Positions 59,347 through 64,000 of a stretch of DNA of 64,000 bases are shown piece after piece. The stretch comes from Kribbella voronezhensis (GTDB taxonomy: Bacteria; Actinomycetota; Actinomycetes; Propionibacteriales; Kribbellaceae). Each line of letters starts with the position of its first letter. The stretch's first letter is position 1. The notes under the pieces were generated by a model. The model made no database searches, was not told the DNA's origin, and was given only the letters and a program-made list of their open reading frames with translations. The DNA lies in contig NZ_SOCE01000001.1 in assembly GCF_004365175.1 (NCBI RefSeq), positions 3,727,403-3,791,402 on the forward strand. Direction: 5' to 3'. Made by a program: the position numbers and the translations under genes.

Positions 59347-60841
59347 CAGCGTGCGGAGCACGCCCAGGACCTACGGCAACTGGCGCCAGCCGGCGTCGGC
59401 GGGCATCGCGGGCCTGGGCACGCTCGGCACCATGATCATGATGGGCGGCCTGGTGGTGACGCTCATCGCCACCATGGCCGGCGGACTGCTCGGCGCGGTG
59501 ATCTCGATGACGATCGTCGGGATCACCCTGCTGATGCTGATGACGAAGGACAAGCACGGCCAGTCCAGCCTGCAGAGACTCTCGACCCGAATTGGATGGC
59601 AGCGAGCAAAGATGGCCAAGCACAACATCTACCGTTCCGGTCCGCTCGGCCGTACGCCGTGGGGCAAGTTCCAGCTCCCCGGACTCGCGGCCGCATCCCA
59701 GTTGAGCGAGTACCAGGACTCCTACGGCCGCCCGTTCGCCCTGCTCTTCTACCCGAGCACCCGGCACTTCACCGTCGTCATCAACGCGGAGCCGGACGGC
59801 GCCTCGCTGGTCGACGAGGACCAGGTCGACAACTGGGTCGCGCACTGGGGCCAGTGGCTCGCGTCGCTCGGTCACGAGCCGGGCGTCGTCGCCGCCTCGG
59901 TGACGGTGGAGAGCGCACCTGACACCGGGATCCGGTTGCGCCGCGAGGTCACCCACAACACCCAGGACGGTACGCCGGCGATCGCGCGGGCGATGCTGGC
60001 CGAGGTGATCCAGACGTACCCGGAGGGGTCCGCGCTGGTGTCCGCCCGGGTCGCGTTGACGTTCAAGGGCACGGACCGGCAGGGCAAGCGCCGCAAGGAA
60101 GAGGACATGGGCCGCGAGCTCGCGTCCCGGCTGCCCGCTCTCACCCAGAGCCTGAACTCGACCGGCGCCGGTGCTGCCCGGCCGGTGACCGCGCAGGAGC
60201 TCTGTGAGACGGTCCGGATCGCGTACGACCCGGCCGCCGCAGTACTGATCGACGAGGCTCGTAGTCAGGGCATGTCGCCGGAGCTGCAGTGGACCGATGT
60301 CGGTCCGGCCGGTGCGCAGTCGTTCTGGGACAAGTACCGGCACGACAGTGCGTGGTCCGTGACGTGGCAGATGACGCAGGCACCGCGCGGTGAGGTGTTC
60401 TCGTCCGTGCTGTCGCAGTTGGTTGCCCCGCATCCGGACATCGACCGCAAGCGCGTCACGCTGCTGTACCGGCCGCTGGACGCGGCCACGTCGGCGCGCA
60501 TGGTGGAGGCGGACAAGCGCAACGCCTCGTTCCGCGCGACCGCCTCGGCCCGCCCGTCGGCCCGCTCGCTGGCCGAAGCAAGGGCCGCTGACCGTACTGC
60601 GATGGAAGAAGCGCGCGGAGCCGGTCTGGTGAACTTCGGCATGGTCGTCACCGGCACGGTGATGTCCGCCGAGCAACTGCCCGACATGATCGCCGCGATC
60701 GACAACCTCGGTGCCACCGCCCGGGTGCTGCTCCGGCCGGCGTACGGATCGCAGGACTCCGCCTTCGTCGCGGCGCTGCCGCTCGGCGTCGTCCTGCAGA
60801 GCCACCTGTCGGTTCCGGCCGGCATCCGGGAAGCCCTATGA
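59333..60841 (+). CDS. SCO6880-family protein (VirB3/VirB4-N-like)
   Basis: A 502-residue protein matching what I recall of the SCO6880 family of actinomycete type IV loci: opening STPRTYGNWRQPASAGIAGLG, two membrane helices (~30-75), then a ~420-residue soluble domain without a P-loop. Two short membrane helices followed by a VirB4-N-sized domain resembles a VirB3 fused to the VirB4 N-terminal domain (inference). I prefer the GTG at 59333, with GAGGGA just upstream; an ATG at 59321 is possible. It overlaps the previous gene and is followed closely by the ATPase gene. Confidence 0.82.
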   Translation: MAAADSVRSTPRTYGNWRQPASAGIAGLGTLGTMIMMGGLVVTLIATMAGGLLGAVISMTIVGITLLMLMTKDKHGQSSLQRLSTRIGWQRAKMAKHNIYRSGPLGRTPWGKFQLPGLAAASQLSEYQDSYGRPFALLFYPSTRHFTVVINAEPDGASLVDEDQVDNWVAHWGQWLASLGHEPGVVAASVTVESAPDTGIRLRREVTHNTQDGTPAIARAMLAEVIQTYPEGSALVSARVALTFKGTDRQGKRRKEEDMGRELASRLPALTQSLNSTGAGAARPVTAQELCETVRIAYDPAAAVLIDEARSQGMSPELQWTDVGPAGAQSFWDKYRHDSAWSVTWQMTQAPRGEVFSSVLSQLVAPHPDIDRKRVTLLYRPLDAATSARMVEADKRNASFRATASARPSARSLAEARAADRTAMEEARGAGLVNFGMVVTGTVMSAEQLPDMIAAIDNLGATARVLLRPAYGSQDSAFVAALPLGVVLQSHLSVPAGIREAL

Positions 60842-60861
60842 GCCAGCGGGAGGCCCTGTGA
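60838..60861 (+). other. eight-codon mini-ORF bridging SCO6880-like and VirB4-like genes
   Basis: An ATG at 60838 overlaps the SCO6880-like stop (ATGA) and opens seven codons ending in a TGA that overlaps the ATPase GTG (GTGA). The GGGAGG within it is the ATPase ribosome-binding site. It may pass ribosomes from one gene to the next. Confidence 0.35.
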
Positions 60862-62498
60862 GCAAGAAGAAGAAGCCGGTCGACCCGATGCGGGGCGGCA
60901 AACGCCCGATGCCGCGCGGCTGGCCCGGTATGGCCGGCGGCTACTCGACCTACCTGCAGGCCCCGGCCGAGTGGCGCGGTACGACGGTGCAGGTCTGCGG
61001 GATGTGGCCGTTCGCGGCCGGCACCGGCAGCCCGATGGTCGGCGTACCGATCGGCCGCAACATCCTCTCCGGCGCGACCATGTGCTGCGACCCGATCAGC
61101 TGGTTCATGCGCGCCAAGCTGATCTCCAACCCGTCGGTCTTCGTGCTCGGCAAGCCCGGTCTGGGCAAGTCGACGATCATCCGGCGGATGGCCCTCGGAC
61201 TGGCCGGGTACGGCGTGATGCCGCTCGTGCTCGGCGACCTGAAGCCGGACTACAAGGACCTCATCGAGGCGCTGGGCGGTCAGGTGATCCAGCTCGGCCG
61301 CGGCCGTGGCCACCTGAACGTGCTCGACCCCGGCGAGTCCCGCAAGGCCGCGTTGCGGCTGACCGGCAGTGCTCGGCAAGCGATCCAGGCGGACGCGCAC
61401 GGCCGCCGTTCCACCATGGTGTCCGCGCTGATCTCGATCATGCGCTCGGCGCCACCCACCGACCGCGAAGAGACCATCATCGACGAGGCCCTGAAGGTCC
61501 TCGACGAACGCCACGACGGCACCCCCGTACTGCGGGACCTCCTCAAGGTGGTCCAGGAGGCCCCGGACCGGGTCCGCGACGTCGCCCTCGACCGCGGCAG
61601 CATGGAGCGCTACCGGCAGATCACGGAAGGCCTCGAAGCCTCCCTGATCGGTCTGGTCGGCGGTGGCCGGCTCGGTGAGATCTTCTCCGAGCAGACCGAC
61701 CACCCGATGGCGATGGACCGGCCGGTCGTGTTCGACGTCTCCAACATCGACGACTCCGAGACGAGCCTGCAGGCCGCGGTGCTGCTGGCCTGCTGGTCGT
61801 ACGGCTTCGGTGCTGTCGCTGTCTCGCAGGCGCTGGCCGATGCCGGGCTGGAGCCACGGCGGCACTACTTCGTCATCCTGGACGAGCTGTGGCGGGTACT
61901 GCGCGCAGGCCGCGGCCTGGTTGACCGGGTCGACGCGCTGACCCGTCTGAACAGGCAGCGCGGTGTCGGGATGGCGATGATCTCGCACACCATGTCCGAC
62001 CTGCTCGCGCTGGAGCACCCCGAGGACCGGATGAAGGCGAAGGGTTTCGTCGAGCGCTCCGGCATGGTGATCTGCGGCGGGCTGCCGCGCGCCGAGATGG
62101 AGAACCTGACCGCCGTCGTACCGCTGTCGGGTGAGGAGCAGAACATGCTCATCGGCTGGCAGGACCCGCCGGCCTGGGACCCGGCCACCGGTGAGGAGGC
62201 GGCGCCACCCGGACGAGGGAACTTCCTGGTCAAGGTCGGTGGCCGCCCGGGCATCCCGGTGCATGTCGCGCTGACCTCGGTCGAGCGCGAGATCAACGAC
62301 ACGAACAAGCTGTGGAAGACCGGCGCGGACGGCCGGCCGCTGAAGGTGGAGATCGGCGACGACGGGACCGAGGAGGTCGTCGAGGAGTACACCTTCGACG
62401 ACCCGACCATGCTGCCGCCGCCCGACCCGAGCACCCGGCTGGCCCCACCGCCCGACCCTGCCACCCGGATCGTCGCGAAGGCTGGAGTTGAGGAATAG
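60858..62498 (+). CDS. VirB4/TraC-like ATPase, short form
   Basis: A 546-residue ATPase. Walker A is GKPGLGKS (98-105) and Walker B VILDELW with Asp342-Glu343. Other VirB4-type marks are DPISWFMRAKLISNPSVFVLGKPG ahead of the loop, LGDLKPDYKDLIEALGG, and RGVGMAMISHTMSDLLAL after Walker B. The usual ~300-residue N-terminal VirB4 domain is missing, leaving only the motor. The GTG start follows GGGAGG. It would power pilus or substrate movement together with the SCO6880-like protein. Confidence 0.88.
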   Translation: MSKKKKPVDPMRGGKRPMPRGWPGMAGGYSTYLQAPAEWRGTTVQVCGMWPFAAGTGSPMVGVPIGRNILSGATMCCDPISWFMRAKLISNPSVFVLGKPGLGKSTIIRRMALGLAGYGVMPLVLGDLKPDYKDLIEALGGQVIQLGRGRGHLNVLDPGESRKAALRLTGSARQAIQADAHGRRSTMVSALISIMRSAPPTDREETIIDEALKVLDERHDGTPVLRDLLKVVQEAPDRVRDVALDRGSMERYRQITEGLEASLIGLVGGGRLGEIFSEQTDHPMAMDRPVVFDVSNIDDSETSLQAAVLLACWSYGFGAVAVSQALADAGLEPRRHYFVILDELWRVLRAGRGLVDRVDALTRLNRQRGVGMAMISHTMSDLLALEHPEDRMKAKGFVERSGMVICGGLPRAEMENLTAVVPLSGEEQNMLIGWQDPPAWDPATGEEAAPPGRGNFLVKVGGRPGIPVHVALTSVEREINDTNKLWKTGADGRPLKVEIGDDGTEEVVEEYTFDDPTMLPPPDPSTRLAPPPDPATRIVAKAGVEE

Positions 62499-64000
62499 TG
62501 GCCCAGGGCAAGAAGTCCACCGGTCCGGCCGGGTTGTCGGTCGAGTCGATCCTGGTGTTCGTCGGGATCGGCCTGTTCGTGATCGTGGTCGGTGGGATCT
62601 GGTCGTCGCTGAAGATCGCCGCCGCGATCAACAACACCCGCGACGTCGGCGGGAACCCGGTCGGCGCGATCACCGACCTGATCGACGGCACCCTGGAGTG
62701 GTCGGGCGCCGCGACCGGTGTCCTGCTGCTGGAGATCGTCCTGCTCGCCGTGCTCGGCGGTGGTGGGTACTACCTCGCCGTACGGATGGGCAGGCCCGGC
62801 TCCCGGGTGGACCGGTCCGCCCAGTTGATGTCGAAGCGCACGGAGATCTACAAGCTCACCCGCGAGGGGGCTCAGGAGATCGCCAACCGGCTCGGCGCCG
62901 GGCATGCGGGTCCGGGCGTCATGATCGGCCGCACGGTCCGCGACAACCTCGAGGTGTTCGGTTCCTGGGAAGACATGCACGTCGACGTCTGGGGCCCTCG
63001 GACCGGTAAGACCACGTCGCGCGCGGTGCCGGCGATCCTGGAGGCGCCGGGCTCGGTGATCGCCACCTCCAACAAGCGGGACATCGTCGACGCCACCCGC
63101 GATCCGCGCGCGGCCAAGGGGCCGGTCTGGGTGTTCGACCCGCAGGAGGTCTGCGGCGAGGAACCCGCCTGGTGGTGGAACCCGCTCAGCTACATCACCG
63201 ACGAGACGAAGGCACGCCAGTTGGCCGAGCACTTCGTCGCGTCGCAGCGGTCCGAGTCGGCCCGCACGGACGCCTTCTTCGATGCCGCCGGCACCGATCT
63301 GCTGGCCGGTCTGCTGCTGGCCGCGGCAGTGGCCAAGCGCCCGATCACCCAGATCTACAGCTGGCTGGCGGATCCCCGCAACGACGAGCCGGAGCGCATC
63401 CTGCGATCCACGCCTGGGCTGCAGCTGTCCGCGGACGCACTCGCCGGTGTGATCAGCGCACCGGACAAGCAGCGCGGCGGCATCTACGGAACCGCCCAGC
63501 AGAGCGCGCAGTTCCTGATCAACCGCAAGGTGACCCGCTGGGTCATCCCGAACGGACCGAACGACAACCGGCCGCAGTTCAACCCGTACCAGTTCGTCCG
63601 CGAAGGCGGCACGCTGTACAGCCTGTCCAAGGAAGGCGCCGGTACTGCGGGCCCGCTGGTCACCGCGTTGACGGTGGCCGTGGTCGAAGCCGCCGAGGAC
63701 TACGCGAAGACCTGTGCGGGCGGCCGGATGCCGAGTCCGCTGGTCGGCGTACTGGACGAGGCAGCGAACGTCTGCCGCTGGAAGGACCTGCCGGACCTCT
63801 ACAGCCACTTCGGCTCGCGCGGCATCGTGCTGATGACGATCCTGCAGTCCTGGGCCCAGGGGGTCGAGTGCTGGGGCGAGCGCGGCATGGAGAAGCTCTG
63901 GTCCGCGGCGAACATCCGCGTGTACGGCGGTGGTGTGTCCGACGCGAACTTCCTCGAGCGCCTGAGCAAGCTGATCGGCGACTACGACATCACGTCGAAC
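62498..64000 (+). CDS. VirD4/TraG-like coupling ATPase (3' end missing)
   Basis: The frame is open to the right edge (501 codons). Two N-terminal membrane helices (~15-37 and ~74-98) precede a cytoplasmic motor with Walker A GPRTGKTT (166-173), IATSNKRDIVDATRD, and Walker B VLDEAANVC with Asp420-Glu421, followed by LPDLYSHFGSRGIVLMTILQS as in TraG/TraD/VirD4 coupling proteins. Such proteins hand DNA or protein substrate to the channel. The GTG start shares a base with the previous stop (TAGTG). Annotation pipelines often mislabel this group as type VI secretion. Confidence 0.88.
   Translation, partial: MAQGKKSTGPAGLSVESILVFVGIGLFVIVVGGIWSSLKIAAAINNTRDVGGNPVGAITDLIDGTLEWSGAATGVLLLEIVLLAVLGGGGYYLAVRMGRPGSRVDRSAQLMSKRTEIYKLTREGAQEIANRLGAGHAGPGVMIGRTVRDNLEVFGSWEDMHVDVWGPRTGKTTSRAVPAILEAPGSVIATSNKRDIVDATRDPRAAKGPVWVFDPQEVCGEEPAWWWNPLSYITDETKARQLAEHFVASQRSESARTDAFFDAAGTDLLAGLLLAAAVAKRPITQIYSWLADPRNDEPERILRSTPGLQLSADALAGVISAPDKQRGGIYGTAQQSAQFLINRKVTRWVIPNGPNDNRPQFNPYQFVREGGTLYSLSKEGAGTAGPLVTALTVAVVEAAEDYAKTCAGGRMPSPLVGVLDEAANVCRWKDLPDLYSHFGSRGIVLMTILQSWAQGVECWGERGMEKLWSAANIRVYGGGVSDANFLERLSKLIGDYDITSN

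Noticed and set aside
55093..64000. Type VI secretion locus
   Set aside because: No TssB/C, Hcp, VgrG or ClpV-like gene is present. The ATPases have VirB4 and VirD4 motifs; the type VI label is a common annotation error for this group.
55093..64000. Ordinary conjugative element or prophage
   Set aside because: No relaxase, integrase, repeat-flanked end, tRNA or phage structural gene was found inside the window. It cannot be excluded beyond the right edge.
1..64000. tRNA, rRNA, riboswitch or insertion-sequence features
   Set aside because: Scanning by eye for cloverleaf arms, conserved rRNA segments, known riboswitch cores and paired terminal repeats around transposase-like frames gave nothing convincing.

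Overview
The window reads as chromosomal DNA of a high-GC, Gram-positive actinomycete. A Kribbella or Nocardioides-type genus fits best, judging from gene content and from the order ino1-padR, glycosyltransferase-type penicillin-binding protein, PIG-V-like mannosyltransferase, alanine racemase-like protein and FemX, then rpsF-ssb-rpsR-rplI. From memory this order also runs along the near-origin core of Streptomyces chromosomes; no taxonomic search was possible. The genus call is inference. No tRNA, rRNA, CRISPR array, insertion sequence, integrase or relaxase was seen. No gene-free stretch exceeds 300 bases.

Layout. 1-18.6 kb is accessory and metabolic: the end of an ABC permease, an MFS exporter, a divergent DUF4188/MerR pair, an acyl-ACP desaturase with tandem operators, a thioesterase/alcohol dehydrogenase pair, a secreted GH75 chitosanase under a CsnR-like palindrome, two tandem secreted metzincins, a minimal PEP-synthase-like phosphotransferase facing two small regulators, a dioxygenase, a small-protein/zincin operon and a DUF72 protein. 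18.6-29 kb holds ino1-padR, an AtoE-type transporter, a secreted GH43 enzyme, a class A PBP with a repeat tail, a PIG-V-like mannosyltransferase and a transglutaminase-like protein. 29-41 kb is mostly cell envelope: a very large GH92 mannosidase, an epimerase, a fused membrane/GT2 glycosyltransferase, GtrA, an SqdB-like synthase, a methyltransferase, and the racemase/FemX pair. 41-48.5 kb holds TetR-SDR, two MFS transporters, Nudix, endonuclease IV, Lrp and DUF4241 genes. 48.7-50.5 kb is the ribosomal rpsF-ssb-rpsR-rplI operon.

From 50.7 kb on, where dnaB would be expected in many actinomycetes, there is instead a large STAND regulator, a divergent pair encoding a secreted Thr/Pro-rich peptide and a membrane-anchored beta-propeller, and then an eight-gene type IV secretion-like locus running off the right edge. 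That locus encodes a ParA-like protein with a broken P-loop, a VirB2-like pilin candidate, a VirB8-like membrane protein, two tandem TrbL/VirB6-like proteins (the second with a huge Gly/Ala tail), an SCO6880-family protein, a short VirB4-like ATPase and a VirD4/TraG-like coupling ATPase. The stops and starts of most of these genes overlap or touch, so they are probably co-translated. It is the strongest candidate here for a poorly described system: a chromosomal translocation machine with no DNA-processing genes in view and with VirB4 apparently split into two polypeptides.

Regulatory style. At least ten genes have a TANNNT -10 box 6-7 bases before the start codon, which means leaderless transcripts. 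One divergent pair shares overlapping -10 boxes in a 22-base gap. Several perfect palindromes sit in promoters. Four convergent gene pairs overlap at their 3' ends.
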